From NCBI RefSeq assembly GCF_900105995.1, contig NZ_LT629785.1:1674001-1738000 (forward strand): a DNA stretch of 64,000 nucleotides. The letters run 5' to 3'. The stretch's first letter is position 1. Every line of letters begins with the position of its first letter. The notes under the pieces were generated by a model. That model made no database searches and had not been told where the DNA came from. It saw only the letters and a program-made list of their open reading frames with translations. This DNA comes from Pseudomonas pohangensis (lineage in GTDB: Bacteria > Pseudomonadota > Gammaproteobacteria > Pseudomonadales > Pseudomonadaceae). Shown here in pieces: positions 21,583 through 30,967 of this stretch. A program made the position numbers and the translations under genes.

Positions 21583-22083
21583 ATGCACAGCAATACCCCT
21601 GTTCAACCCTGGTACAAAGAGTTCTGGGCCTGGTTCATCATCGCCATCCTGGTGTTCGCCGTGGTCATCGGTCTGACACTGGTGTACATCTCCATCAAGG
21701 GTGGCGACACACTGGTAGTCAGTAACTATTACGATGCCGGCAAGGGGATCAACCAGTCTCTTGAGCGCGAAAAGCTGGCTGAACGGCTCGGCATGAGCGC
21801 CGAACTGACGCTCGACAATGTAACCGGCAGCGCAGAGTTGGTACTGAATGGCATCAGCCGCCCGCAAGTGCTGACGCTAAACCTGATTTCACCAACCCAG
21901 GCGGAAAAAGATCGCCGCGTAATTCTGCAACCCGTAGACAGCAACATTTACCGCGGCATCCTGCAGGATGAAGTCAGCGGCCGGCGCTTCGTCGAGGTGC
22001 TCGGCCTCGAAGAGGGCAAGGAATGGCGCTTGTTTGACGAGGAAGAACTGGCACCTGGCCAGGTGATCCTCATCGGCAACTGA
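21583..22083 (+). CDS. ccoH: FixH/CcoH family cbb3 assembly protein
   Basis: A 166-residue membrane protein with one N-terminal segment (about residues 14-38) and a periplasmic domain. FixH/CcoH proteins are required for a stable cbb3 complex and contact the copper ATPase CcoI. AAGGAATTCC precedes the ATG. It is eight bases upstream of ccoI, so they are co-transcribed. Placement in the ccoG-H-I-S order makes the call secure. Confidence 0.9.
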   Translation: MHSNTPVQPWYKEFWAWFIIAILVFAVVIGLTLVYISIKGGDTLVVSNYYDAGKGINQSLEREKLAERLGMSAELTLDNVTGSAELVLNGISRPQVLTLNLISPTQAEKDRRVILQPVDSNIYRGILQDEVSGRRFVEVLGLEEGKEWRLFDEEELAPGQVILIGN

Positions 22084-22090
22084 GCCACCC

Positions 22091-24490
22091 GTGGCCACGC
22101 CCCTTCCGTGCTATCACTGTGGCTTGCCGGTCCCCGCTGGCAGCCGTTACCGCACTACCGTGCTGGGTGAATTGCGCGAGATGTGCTGCCCGGGCTGTCA
22201 GGCCGTAGCCGAGGCCATTGTCAGTGGCGGGCTGGAAAGCTATTACCTGCACCGCAGCGAAACTTCAGTCAACCCTGACTCGCTGTCGCGAGCCGTGCCT
22301 GACGAACTGATCCTGCTGGACCGTGCGGACATCCAGCAGCCTTTCGTTGCGCATCAGGGGGCGGTTGCCGAGGCCAGCCTGCTGATCGAAGGTATCAGTT
22401 GCGCAGCCTGCGGCTGGCTGATCGAGAAACACCTGCGCGGCCTGCCGGCCATCGCCGAAGCCAATCTCAATCTGTCCAATCACCGTCTGCAAGTGCGCTG
22501 GGCCGACAGCCAGCTGCCGCTCAGCCAGCTGCTCGGTAGTTTGCGCAGCATCGGCTATGTCGCCCATCCGTATCAGGCTGACCGCGCAGCTGCGCAACTG
22601 CACGCAGAAAATCGCCGGGCGATCCGCCAGCTCGGCGTAGCCGGTCTGCTGTGGATGCAGGTGATGATGGCCAGCATGGCGACCTGGCCCGAGTTCAATC
22701 TCGACCTTTCAAGCGAAATGGACCAGATCCTGCGCTGGGTCAGCCTGTTTTTAACCACGCCGATCGTTTTTTATTGCTGCACGGATTTTTTCAAAGGCGC
22801 CCTGCGTGATCTGCGTACCCGCCACCTGACCATGGATGTGTCGGTATCGCTGGCCATCGGCGGTGCCTATCTGGCCGGCATCTGGGCCACCATCAACCGC
22901 AGTGGCGAGCTGTATTTCGATGCGGTCGGCATGTTCGCCCTGTTTCTGCTCGCCGGACGCTATCTGGAGCGACGTGCGCGGGAGCGCACCGCCGCCGCTA
23001 CGGCGCAACTGGTCAAGCTGCTGCCGGCATCCTGCCTGCGCCTGGACCCGTCCGGCCAGAGCGAACGCATTTTGCTCAGTGAACTGTCGCTGGGCGACCG
23101 GATACTGGTGCCGCCCGGCGCCCTGTTACCGGCCGACGGCATCATCATCGAGGGGCAGTCCAGCGTTGACGAATCGCTGTTGACCGGTGAGTACCTGCCG
23201 CTGCCGCGCAACAGCGGCGATGCAGTTACCGCCGGCACCCTGAATGTCGAAGGGCCGCTGACCATCGAAGTCGCGGCGCTGGGTGACAACACACGGCTGT
23301 CCGCCATCGTCCGCCTGCTTGAACGCGCCCAGAGCGAAAAACCCGCGCTGGCCCAGCTGGCTGACCGTGTGGCCCAGTGGTTCCTGCTGGCGGTGTTGCT
23401 CAGTGCCGGCGTGGTTGGTCTGGTCTGGTGGCAGATTGATCCGGACCGCGCATTCTGGATCGTCCTCGCGTTGCTGGTTGCCACCTGCCCCTGCGCCCTG
23501 TCGCTGGCCACCCCGACAGCCCTCACTTCCGCTACCGGCAGCCTGCACAAGATGGGCCTGCTGCTGACCCGGGGGCATGTTCTGGAAGGTCTGGGGCGGA
23601 TTGATACGGTAATTTTCGATAAAACCGGCACCTTGACCGAGGGCCGCCTGACCTTGCGCGAAGTTCGCCAGCTCGCTGAACTGGATACCGATAGCTGTCT
23701 GGAACTGGCCGCCGCACTGGAAAATCGTTCGGAACACCCGATAGCCAAAGCATTCGGCCGGGCACCACAGGCGGCAGAGAATGTTCAGGTCAGCGCCGGA
23801 CTGGGTCTGCAAGGCCAGGTTGGTGAGCGGCTGTTGCGCATTGGTCAGCCGGATTATGTCGCGCAACTGGGCAAGCAGCCTGCTCCTGCGATCCCTGACG
23901 AACATGGCCAGTGGCTACTGCTCGGCGACCGGTCCGGGCCACTGGCCTGGCTGGTGCTGGATGATCACCTGCGTAGCGACGCCGTTGACCTGATCAACGC
24001 CTGCAAACAGCTCGGCTGGAAAACCCTGCTGTTATCCGGTGACAGCTCGCCAATGGTCGCCGAGGTGGCCGGACAGCTGGGCATTGCCGATGTGCGTGGC
24101 GGTCTCACCCCCAACGACAAGCTGGAGGTACTGCGCCAGCTGCATCAGCAAGGTCACCGCGTGCTGATGCTCGGCGATGGCGTCAATGATGTGCCGGTAC
24201 TGGCGGCTGCCGATATAAGTGTGGCCATGGGCAGCGCCACCGATCTGGCCAAAACCACTGCCGATGCCGTGCTGTTGTCCAACCGCCTGGACAGCCTGGT
24301 GCAGGCCTTTGCCATGGCCAAACGCACCCGCCGCATCATCCTCGAGAATCTGCTCTGGGCCACGTTGTACAATGCGCTGGTTCTGCCGTTCGCCGCACTG
24401 GGCTGGGTCACGCCGGTGTGGGCCGCGCTGGGCATGTCCGTCAGCTCCCTGCTGGTGGTACTCAACGCCCTGCGCCTGACGCGCAGTTGA
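22091..24490 (+). CDS. ccoI: Copper-translocating P-type ATPase CcoI
   Basis: P1B-type ATPase supplying copper for the cbb3 binuclear centre. It starts at GTG. The 799 residues show an N-terminal Cys-rich segment (C7xxC10 and CCPGC near 33), a heavy-metal-associated domain with GISCAACGW, eight membrane segments, the transport motif C466-P-C468, the phosphorylated Asp510 in DKTGT, and GDGVNDVP near 695. It belongs to the ccoGHIS operon. The CPC-type motif fits copper(I). Confidence 0.95.
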   Translation: MATPLPCYHCGLPVPAGSRYRTTVLGELREMCCPGCQAVAEAIVSGGLESYYLHRSETSVNPDSLSRAVPDELILLDRADIQQPFVAHQGAVAEASLLIEGISCAACGWLIEKHLRGLPAIAEANLNLSNHRLQVRWADSQLPLSQLLGSLRSIGYVAHPYQADRAAAQLHAENRRAIRQLGVAGLLWMQVMMASMATWPEFNLDLSSEMDQILRWVSLFLTTPIVFYCCTDFFKGALRDLRTRHLTMDVSVSLAIGGAYLAGIWATINRSGELYFDAVGMFALFLLAGRYLERRARERTAAATAQLVKLLPASCLRLDPSGQSERILLSELSLGDRILVPPGALLPADGIIIEGQSSVDESLLTGEYLPLPRNSGDAVTAGTLNVEGPLTIEVAALGDNTRLSAIVRLLERAQSEKPALAQLADRVAQWFLLAVLLSAGVVGLVWWQIDPDRAFWIVLALLVATCPCALSLATPTALTSATGSLHKMGLLLTRGHVLEGLGRIDTVIFDKTGTLTEGRLTLREVRQLAELDTDSCLELAAALENRSEHPIAKAFGRAPQAAENVQVSAGLGLQGQVGERLLRIGQPDYVAQLGKQPAPAIPDEHGQWLLLGDRSGPLAWLVLDDHLRSDAVDLINACKQLGWKTLLLSGDSSPMVAEVAGQLGIADVRGGLTPNDKLEVLRQLHQQGHRVLMLGDGVNDVPVLAAADISVAMGSATDLAKTTADAVLLSNRLDSLVQAFAMAKRTRRIILENLLWATLYNALVLPFAALGWVTPVWAALGMSVSSLLVVLNALRLTRS

Positions 24491-24516
24491 ATTCGCCCTT
24501 ACCCACCGGAGCTAGC

Positions 24517-24717
24517 ATGCCCGCCCTGTACGTCATGATTCCCATCGCCGTGATCATTGTCGCCCTGGCCATCTGGCTGTTCTTCTGGGCGGTGGATAGT
24601 GGCCAGTACGATGATCTGGAAAGCCCCGCTCACAGCATTCTCTTTGATGACGAAGATCCGGCACACCAGGCCGGTATCGAGGAGGCTGAAGGCAGGCAGG
24701 ACACTCCCCGTGACTGA
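24517..24717 (+). CDS. ccoS: cbb3 oxidase maturation protein CcoS
   Basis: A 66-residue single-pass protein (membrane segment about residues 4-26) ending in an acidic tail. CcoS is needed for cofactor insertion into cbb3 oxidase. CCGGAG precedes the ATG at 24517. The motif WAVDSGQYDDLESPAHSILFDDE is characteristic of the family. The stop overlaps the downstream GTG start by eight bases. Confidence 0.93.
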   Translation: MPALYVMIPIAVIIVALAIWLFFWAVDSGQYDDLESPAHSILFDDEDPAHQAGIEEAEGRQDTPRD

Positions 24718-25393
24718 ACTGTTACCGCAACTGGCTTCGGCGCTGATTCTCGGCTTGCTTGGCGGCGGTCACTGCCTGGGCATGTGCGGCGGCCTGATGG
24801 GGGCGCTGACCCTGGCCATACCGCCGGAACAGCGCAACCGGCGCCTGCAACTGCTGCTGGCCTACAACGCCGGTCGCATCTGCAGTTACGCCATTGCCGG
24901 CCTGCTGCTGGGCCTGGCTGGCTGGGCGGTGGGCAACAGCCCTGCAGCCATGCTGCTGCGGGTTGCCGCCGGATTGTTGCTGATCTGCATGGGTCTCTAT
25001 CTGGCCGGCTGGTGGAGTGGCCTGACCCGCATTGAAAGCCTTGGCCGGCATCTGTGGCGGCACCTGCAGCCCCTGAGCAAGCGCCTGATGCCGGTCAGCT
25101 CGATCCCGCAAGCCCTGTGTCTGGGCGCGATCTGGGGCTGGTTGCCGTGCGGTCTGGTCTATAGCAGCCTGCTCTGGGCAGCCAGTCAGGGCTCACCGCT
25201 GGATAGCGGGCTGCTGATGCTTGCCTTCGGTCTCGGCACCCTGCCCGTGCTACTGGCGACCGGTCTGGCAGCAGAACGCCTGACCAGCCTGTTGCGCCGG
25301 CGCAGCGTGCGCCTGGGGGCCGGTTTACTGGTCATGCTGTTCGGCCTGTGGACCCTGCCCGGCCCACACCAGCACTGGCTGATGGGTCATTGA
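24710..25393 (+). CDS. Sulfite exporter TauE/SafE family membrane protein
   Basis: A 227-residue protein with about six hydrophobic segments and the N-terminal signature GGGHCLGMCGGLMGAL, which contains a Cys/His cluster that may bind metal. The GTG at 24710 was chosen because it begins VTELLPQLASALI inside the end of ccoS; the longer frame would duplicate ccoS DNA. This member of the TauE/SafE superfamily always follows ccoS in Pseudomonas (PA1547 position), so a role in copper handling or oxidase maturation is more likely than sulfite export. Confidence 0.85.
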   Translation: MTELLPQLASALILGLLGGGHCLGMCGGLMGALTLAIPPEQRNRRLQLLLAYNAGRICSYAIAGLLLGLAGWAVGNSPAAMLLRVAAGLLLICMGLYLAGWWSGLTRIESLGRHLWRHLQPLSKRLMPVSSIPQALCLGAIWGWLPCGLVYSSLLWAASQGSPLDSGLLMLAFGLGTLPVLLATGLAAERLTSLLRRRSVRLGAGLLVMLFGLWTLPGPHQHWLMGH

Positions 25394-25543
25394 GCAGGCT
25401 GCCGCGACGCAAGCAGCACCTCTGGCAGCCCTGCTGTCGGCCATAGAAAGCGCCGCAGCTGTGCGCAAACCCGGCGCGCGCAAGGCACTGCAAGCAACGC
25501 AGGATGACGTCCGCGCTATCCGAATGCCCGACTATTCCGCTCG

Positions 25544-25557
25544 TTGATTCAGATCAA
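25544..25557. promoter_or_regulatory. Perfect Anr box upstream of hemN
   Basis: TTGATTCAGATCAA is an exact match to TTGAT-N4-ATCAA, 62 bases before the hemN start. Anr activation of hemN is established in Pseudomonas, and anr itself is the next gene. Confidence 0.9.
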
Positions 25558-25619
25558 AACGTCCGAAACCCCTGCTGCCTAGACTGCCGGTCATTGTCTG
25601 CCCATCCGGACCTGTAAGC

Positions 25620-27002
25620 ATGCTTGATGCCATACGTTGGGATACCGACCTGATTCGCCGCTATGACTGCGCCGGACCTCGGTATACCTCCTACCCAACC
25701 GCCGTACAGTTTCATGGCGATATCGGTTCATTCGAGCTGCTGCAAGCCTTGCGTGACAGCCGCAAAGCCTCACGCGCCCTGTCCCTGTATGTGCACATAC
25801 CGTTCTGCGCGAACATTTGCTACTACTGCGCCTGCAACAAGGTCATTACCAAGGATCGCGGCCGCGCCCAGCCCTATCTGGAAAGTCTGGCCCGCGAAAT
25901 GAAACAGCTGGCGCATCATCTGGGCGCGGATCAGATCGTCGAACAATTGCACTTTGGCGGCGGCACACCGACTTTCCTCAGCCATGATGAATTGCGCTGG
26001 CTGATGGCCGAAATCCGCAGCCACTTCAACCTGCTGGACGATGACAGCGGCGACTACAGTATCGAAATCGACCCGCGCGAAGCCGACTGGGCCACCATGG
26101 GCCTGCTGCGCGAACTGGGCTTCAACCGGATCAGTCTTGGCGTACAGGATCTCGACCCGGATGTGCAGCGCGCGGTAAACCGCCTGCAAACCCTGGAGCA
26201 GACCCGCGCCGTACTGGATGCCGCGCATACCCTGCAGTTCCGCTCGGTCAACATCGACCTGATCTACGGCCTGCCCAAACAGACCCCGGAAAGCTTTGCC
26301 CGCACCGTGGCCGAAATCATCACCCTGCAACCTGACCGCCTCTCGGTGTTCAATTACGCTCACTTGCCTGATCGTTTCAAACCGCAGCGGCGTATCAATG
26401 CCGAGGATCTGCCCAGCCCCGGCGACAAGCTGCGGATGCTGGAAAACAGCATCGAACAACTGACAGCGGCCGGTTATCGTTACATCGGCATGGACCACTT
26501 CGCCCTGCCTGACGATGAGCTGGCCAGCGCACAGGAAGATGGCACCCTGCAGCGCAATTTTCAGGGCTACACCACCCACGGCCATTGCGACCTGATCGGC
26601 TTCGGGGTGTCCTCGATCAGCCAGATCGGTGACCTCTACTGCCAGAACAACAGCGATATCAACGCTTACCAGAGCAGTCTTGACAGTGGTCAGCTGGCCA
26701 CCGCGCGGGGACTGCAATGCAATGCCGATGATTGCGTGCGGCGCGCGGTCATTCAACAGCTGATCTGCTCCTTCAGCCTGGACTTCGCCAGCATCGAAAA
26801 CGCCTTCAAAATCGAGTTCCGCAGCTATTTCAACGATTGCTGGCCGGCGCTTCAGCAAATGGCCAGGGACCAGCTGATCAGTCTCACGGCAACAGGCATA
26901 GATATCCTGCCCGCCGGTCGATTGCTGGCGCGCTCGGTATGCATGCTGTTTGACCACTACCTCAACGAACAGAGCCGGCAACGCTTCTCGCGGGTCATCT
27001 GA
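25620..27002 (+). CDS. hemN: Oxygen-independent coproporphyrinogen III dehydrogenase
   Basis: Radical-SAM enzyme that makes protoporphyrinogen IX without oxygen, supplying haem for the cbb3 oxidases during oxygen limitation. The 460-residue protein has the cluster motif C63xxxC67xxC70 (HIPFCANICYYCAC) and the family GGGTPTF loop near residue 112. The N-terminal RYDCAGPRYTSYPTA is typical of true HemN rather than HemW. It is preceded by a perfect Anr box and followed by anr. Confidence 0.96.
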   Translation: MLDAIRWDTDLIRRYDCAGPRYTSYPTAVQFHGDIGSFELLQALRDSRKASRALSLYVHIPFCANICYYCACNKVITKDRGRAQPYLESLAREMKQLAHHLGADQIVEQLHFGGGTPTFLSHDELRWLMAEIRSHFNLLDDDSGDYSIEIDPREADWATMGLLRELGFNRISLGVQDLDPDVQRAVNRLQTLEQTRAVLDAAHTLQFRSVNIDLIYGLPKQTPESFARTVAEIITLQPDRLSVFNYAHLPDRFKPQRRINAEDLPSPGDKLRMLENSIEQLTAAGYRYIGMDHFALPDDELASAQEDGTLQRNFQGYTTHGHCDLIGFGVSSISQIGDLYCQNNSDINAYQSSLDSGQLATARGLQCNADDCVRRAVIQQLICSFSLDFASIENAFKIEFRSYFNDCWPALQQMARDQLISLTATGIDILPAGRLLARSVCMLFDHYLNEQSRQRFSRVI

Positions 27003-27142
27003 AACACGTCGAGTTTCTGCCAAATGGCCAAAACCCCGCAGCTTCCGGCGGATTTCTACGCAAATTTGCCAAAGGTCTAGTTGGCGGGTTTCGGCTCGCT
27101 ACGGTAACCTCTGCACATTGAAATGCACCGAGGTCGCCTTCC

Positions 27143-27877
27143 ATGCCTGAAACGCTCAAGGCACACAGCCCACATCAGCCCCATTGCAATGAGTGCAGCC
27201 TGTCCGGACTGTGCCTGCCAATTTCACTGGAGTTTGACGATGTCGATGCCCTTGACCAGATCGTCAAGCGCGGGCGTCCGCTGAAAAAGGGTGATTTCCT
27301 GTTTCGTCAAGGCGACCCCTTTGTCTCCGTGTTCGCTGTTCGCTCCGGCGCCATCAAGACCTTCAGCCTGAGCGACAATGGCGAAGAACAGATCACCGGC
27401 TTTCATTTTCCCAGTGAACTGGTCGGTCTTTCCGGCATGGATACCGAAACCTACCCGGTGTCCGGTCAGGCACTGGAAAGCACTGCAGTCTGTGAAATTC
27501 CCTTCGATCGCCTCGAAGACCTTGCCCTGCAACTGCCGCAATTGCGTCGCCAGCTGATGCGCGTGATGAGCCGCGAGATTCGCGATGACCAGCAGATGAT
27601 GCTGCTGCTGTCGAAGAAGACCGCAGACGAGCGGATTGCCGCTTTCCTGGTCAATCTTTCCGCGCGTTTCCGTGCCCGCGGCTTTTCCTCCAATCATTTC
27701 CGCCTGTCCATGTCGCGCAATGAGGTCGGCAACTACCTCGGACTGGCGGTAGAAACCGTTTCCCGCGTCTTTACCCGCTTCCAGCAAGCCGGCCTGATCG
27801 AAGCCGAGGGCAAGGAAGTGCATATCCTCAAGACTATCGAGCTGTGCGCGCTGGCCGGCGGCAATCTGGAAGTCTGA
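27143..27877 (+). CDS. anr: Oxygen-sensing CRP/FNR regulator Anr
   Basis: Global activator of anaerobic and microaerobic genes. Cys15, Cys18, Cys24 and Cys117 correspond to the four FNR ligands of the oxygen-labile [4Fe-4S] cluster (Cys20, 23, 29 and 122 in E. coli FNR). A cyclic-nucleotide-fold domain (about 30-150) is followed by the recognition helix region SRNEVGNYLGLAVETVSRVF, whose ETVSR contacts TTGAT half-sites. The 244-residue length is normal. Targets in the window probably include hemN and ccoN1. Confidence 0.96.
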   Translation: MPETLKAHSPHQPHCNECSLSGLCLPISLEFDDVDALDQIVKRGRPLKKGDFLFRQGDPFVSVFAVRSGAIKTFSLSDNGEEQITGFHFPSELVGLSGMDTETYPVSGQALESTAVCEIPFDRLEDLALQLPQLRRQLMRVMSREIRDDQQMMLLLSKKTADERIAAFLVNLSARFRARGFSSNHFRLSMSRNEVGNYLGLAVETVSRVFTRFQQAGLIEAEGKEVHILKTIELCALAGGNLEV

Positions 27878-27904
27878 CACATCCCCTGCAACCGAGTACG
27901 CGAC

Positions 27905-28453
27905 ATGCGCGCTGACGCTTTTAACATCAAGCACCTGATCCGCGCAGTTGCCGACTTCCCCAAGGCCGGCGTGACTTTTCGCGACATCACCCCCCTGCTG
28001 CAGTCTCCCCAGGCTTTCCGGCTGATTTGCGACACCCTGGTGCAGCGCTATGTGGCATCCGGCATCACCCATGTAGGCGCCATGGATGCCCGTGGCTTTC
28101 TGCTCGGCTCGGTGGTCGCCTACGCGCTCAACAAGCCACTGGTGCTGTTTCGCAAAGCAGGCAAATTGCCAACCAGTGTGATTGCCGAGACTTACCAGAC
28201 CGAATACGGCGAAGCTATCCTCGAAGTACAGCAAGACAGCCTGCACAAGGGTGACAGCCTGTTGCTGCTGGATGACCTGCTCGCCACCGGCGGTACCCTG
28301 CTGGCTGCGGCGCGCCTGAGCCACCGCCTGGGGGCACGCATTCACGAAGCAGCGGTAATCATCGATCTGCCGGAACTCGGCGGCTCCCATCGTCTCGAAG
28401 AAGTCGGCATTGCCACTTTCAGCATGGCCAATTACGCGCTTGACGAAGCCTGA
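27905..28453 (+). CDS. apt: Adenine phosphoribosyltransferase
   Basis: Purine salvage enzyme converting adenine and PRPP to AMP. The 182-residue protein carries the PRPP loop LLLLDDLLATGGTLLAA near residue 124, and FRDITPLL and MDARGFLLG near the N-terminal third, all typical of APRT. It lies 27 bases after anr and probably shares its transcript, the same order as in P. aeruginosa. Confidence 0.96.
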   Translation: MRADAFNIKHLIRAVADFPKAGVTFRDITPLLQSPQAFRLICDTLVQRYVASGITHVGAMDARGFLLGSVVAYALNKPLVLFRKAGKLPTSVIAETYQTEYGEAILEVQQDSLHKGDSLLLLDDLLATGGTLLAAARLSHRLGARIHEAAVIIDLPELGGSHRLEEVGIATFSMANYALDEA

Positions 28454-28628
28454 GGGCGGAATCGGTCGTTGAACTTTTTCTAACCGGCAGCGGCCTGATA
28501 CAGAACAACGGATAGGGCGCCACGCGCTGGAAATAAATTGCCCATCGGTGCAATCTTGCCTGCGCGCAATGATTTTCAACCTGCAGACGCACACAATAAA
28601 AAGACACCTTTTACCGGGGACGCCTCTC

Positions 28629-29465
28629 ATGCAGTCATTCAATTACAAAGTTGCCGCCATCACCGGTGCAGGCTCCGGCATCGGCCGGGCGCTGGCCTAC
28701 GCTCTGGCCCGGCGCGGTTGTGATCTGGCACTGTCGGATATCAACGCCGGGGGCATGGCCGAAACAGCCGCGCAGGCAAAAAAATTCGGCATCAAAGTCA
28801 GCGAACGTGTAGTCGATGTCAGCGATCGTCTGGCCATGCATGACTGGGCAGATGCCGTGCTTGCCGAGCATGGCAAGGTCAACATGATCTTCAATAACGC
28901 CGGCGTTGCCCACTGCGGAACCGTTGCCGATACCCAGTACGCCGACTACGAGTGGCTGATGGGCATCAACTTCTGGGGCGTGGTGTACGGCACCAAGGAG
29001 TTTCTGCCACACCTGCAAGCCAGCGGCGAAGGTCATGTGATCAATATTTCCAGCGTCTTCGGCCTGTTTGCCCAGCCGACCCAGAGCGTTTACAACTCGA
29101 GCAAATTTGCCGTACGCGGCTTTACCGAGTCGCTGCGCCAGGAACTGGACCTGAGTGAAGGCTGCGTGTCGGCCACCTGCGTGCATCCGGGCGGGATCAA
29201 GACCAATATCGCGCTGGCTGCCCGCTTCAACGATAGCGGCGGCGAGATACTGGGCAAGAACACCGAACTGACCCGTCAGGCCTTCAACGACAATATGCTG
29301 CGCACCTCTGCGGAGAAGGCCGCCGAGGTCATTCTGCGTGGTGTGGAACGCAACCGCAGACGGGTCATCATCGGCCTCGATGCGCGCCTGGCGGATATTA
29401 TCCAGCGCCTGCTGCCTGCTGCTTATCAACGCCTGATCGTGACCCTGAGTCGCTGGAGCCGCTGA
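28629..29465 (+). CDS. SDR-family NAD(P)-dependent oxidoreductase
   Basis: A 278-residue classical short-chain dehydrogenase. TGAGSGIGRAL lies at residues 13-23, NNAGVAH near 92, a catalytic Ser in INISSVFG near 142 and YNSSK near 155. The start at 28629 has GGGGA upstream; the longer frame is not supported. The C-terminal WSR tail and VERNRRRVIIGLDARLADIIQRLLP resemble SDRs that act on lipophilic substrates. It may form a unit with the downstream hydrolase, although 147 bases separate them. Substrate unknown. Confidence 0.88.
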   Translation: MQSFNYKVAAITGAGSGIGRALAYALARRGCDLALSDINAGGMAETAAQAKKFGIKVSERVVDVSDRLAMHDWADAVLAEHGKVNMIFNNAGVAHCGTVADTQYADYEWLMGINFWGVVYGTKEFLPHLQASGEGHVINISSVFGLFAQPTQSVYNSSKFAVRGFTESLRQELDLSEGCVSATCVHPGGIKTNIALAARFNDSGGEILGKNTELTRQAFNDNMLRTSAEKAAEVILRGVERNRRRVIIGLDARLADIIQRLLPAAYQRLIVTLSRWSR

Positions 29466-29612
29466 ACCGGCGCCGGGCCCCATGCCGCAAGTCTTATGGC
29501 GGGTCATACAGCACAGTGATAAATGCCGATTTATGCTTCAAAGCAGGCTGTTCAATGCCCCTGATGCAGTCCAGAATCGGGTGCTATAGCCATCCGGTAT
29601 CAGGGGTCAATA

Positions 29613-30905
29613 ATGGAATTCTTACGCAAGCAGGTTCTTCACCTGAGTGCCATCCCGCGCGATCTGGACTCGGTCATCACGATTGATGCCGAAAAGGAAG
29701 TTGACCCGCAGGAAGTCGGCATGCTGCATGCCGATGTGGAGAAAATCTGGAACAACGTGATCAAGGTCTACAAGACCGGCGTACATCCAGCCATCACTGT
29801 CAGCCTGCGCCGCCAGGGCAAGATCATCATGTCCCGCGCAATTGGCCATGCACGTGGCAATGGCCCGGCAGACCATGCCGAGACGCCGAAAGTGCTGGCC
29901 ACACCCGATACGCCGATGTGCCTGTTTTCCACATCCAAGGCCGTTACAGCCGTACTGATGCACATGCTGGCCGAGGACGGTCTGATCAACGTGATGGATC
30001 CGGTGTCGTTCTATGCGCCGGAGTTTGCCCGCAAGGGCAAGGGCAATATCACCATTCACCAGATCCTCGCCCATCGCGGTGGCATCCCCGGCCTGCCAAA
30101 GAACGTCGCCCTGGATACGCTATGGGATGAGGACGCAACCTGGGAACTGCTGTGCGACGCCGAGCCGATCATGACCGATGGCTCCAAGCTGGCCTATCAC
30201 GCGATTACCGGCGGTTTCGTGCTGGAACGGGTGATCCGCAAGGTCACCGGCGAAAACATCAATGCCTATATCGACCGCAAGGTTCGCCAGCCAATGGGCA
30301 TGCAGCACTTCACCTATGGCATGCCGGCAGAAAAACTGCCACAACTGGCACTCAACTACGCCACCGGCCCACGCCCGGGCATGCTGCTTGGCGCCTTCAT
30401 CAAGCGTGCACTGGGTTCGGATATCGTCACTGTCGAAGGTCTGTGCAATGACCCGCGCTTCTATCAGGCGATCATTCCGGCAGGCAATCTGGTTGCCACG
30501 GCAGACGAGGTTTCCGCGTTCTTCCAGATGATGCTCAACGGCGGCAAATGGGGCAGAAAGCGTATTTGCGCCGAAAGCACTGTGGTACGCGCCGTACAGG
30601 AATTTGGCAAACGTACCATTGATGGCACCCTGTTCCTGCCGATGCGCTACAGCGCCGGCCTGATGCTCGGAGATGAGCCGTTCGGTATATGGGGCCCACA
30701 CAGCTCGCAGGCTTTCGGCCACGTTGGTTTGATCAACAAGTTTGCCTGGGCTGACCCGCAGCGTGAACTATCGGCCACAGTGTTGACCAGCGGAATTCCG
30801 GTGATCGCCCATCACATCCTGCCTTTGGCCAACCTGATCCGCAGCATCGGCAATCTGACCCCGCGCTCCGACGAGATCCAGCCGTTTGCCCTGCAATTCA
30901 AGTAA
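29613..30905 (+). CDS. Beta-lactamase-fold serine hydrolase (EstB-like)
   Basis: A 430-residue class C beta-lactamase-fold protein, probably an esterase or lipase-like hydrolase. The nucleophile motif SxxK appears as STSKAVTA near residue 107, a candidate Tyr motif as YHAITGGFV near 195, and a terminal FGHVGLIN segment near 368 replaces the usual KTG. There is no signal peptide, so it is likely cytoplasmic. GGGG lies close to the ATG. Similar pairs of SDR plus EstB-like hydrolase occur in lipid-degrading Pseudomonas. The substrate is not determinable. Confidence 0.82.
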   Translation: MEFLRKQVLHLSAIPRDLDSVITIDAEKEVDPQEVGMLHADVEKIWNNVIKVYKTGVHPAITVSLRRQGKIIMSRAIGHARGNGPADHAETPKVLATPDTPMCLFSTSKAVTAVLMHMLAEDGLINVMDPVSFYAPEFARKGKGNITIHQILAHRGGIPGLPKNVALDTLWDEDATWELLCDAEPIMTDGSKLAYHAITGGFVLERVIRKVTGENINAYIDRKVRQPMGMQHFTYGMPAEKLPQLALNYATGPRPGMLLGAFIKRALGSDIVTVEGLCNDPRFYQAIIPAGNLVATADEVSAFFQMMLNGGKWGRKRICAESTVVRAVQEFGKRTIDGTLFLPMRYSAGLMLGDEPFGIWGPHSSQAFGHVGLINKFAWADPQRELSATVLTSGIPVIAHHILPLANLIRSIGNLTPRSDEIQPFALQFK

Positions 30906-30967
30906 GCGCAGCGCAGCAGCCGGTTGACCGATCACTGCTGCGTACCTTGAGCGGCGTTGCCCGGGGA

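Noticed and set aside
25770..28642. Minus-strand frames of 417 and 472 codons opposite hemN, anr and apt
   Set aside because: Shadows of well-supported genes; low-complexity Gln/Ala/Gly-rich translation and no ribosome sites.
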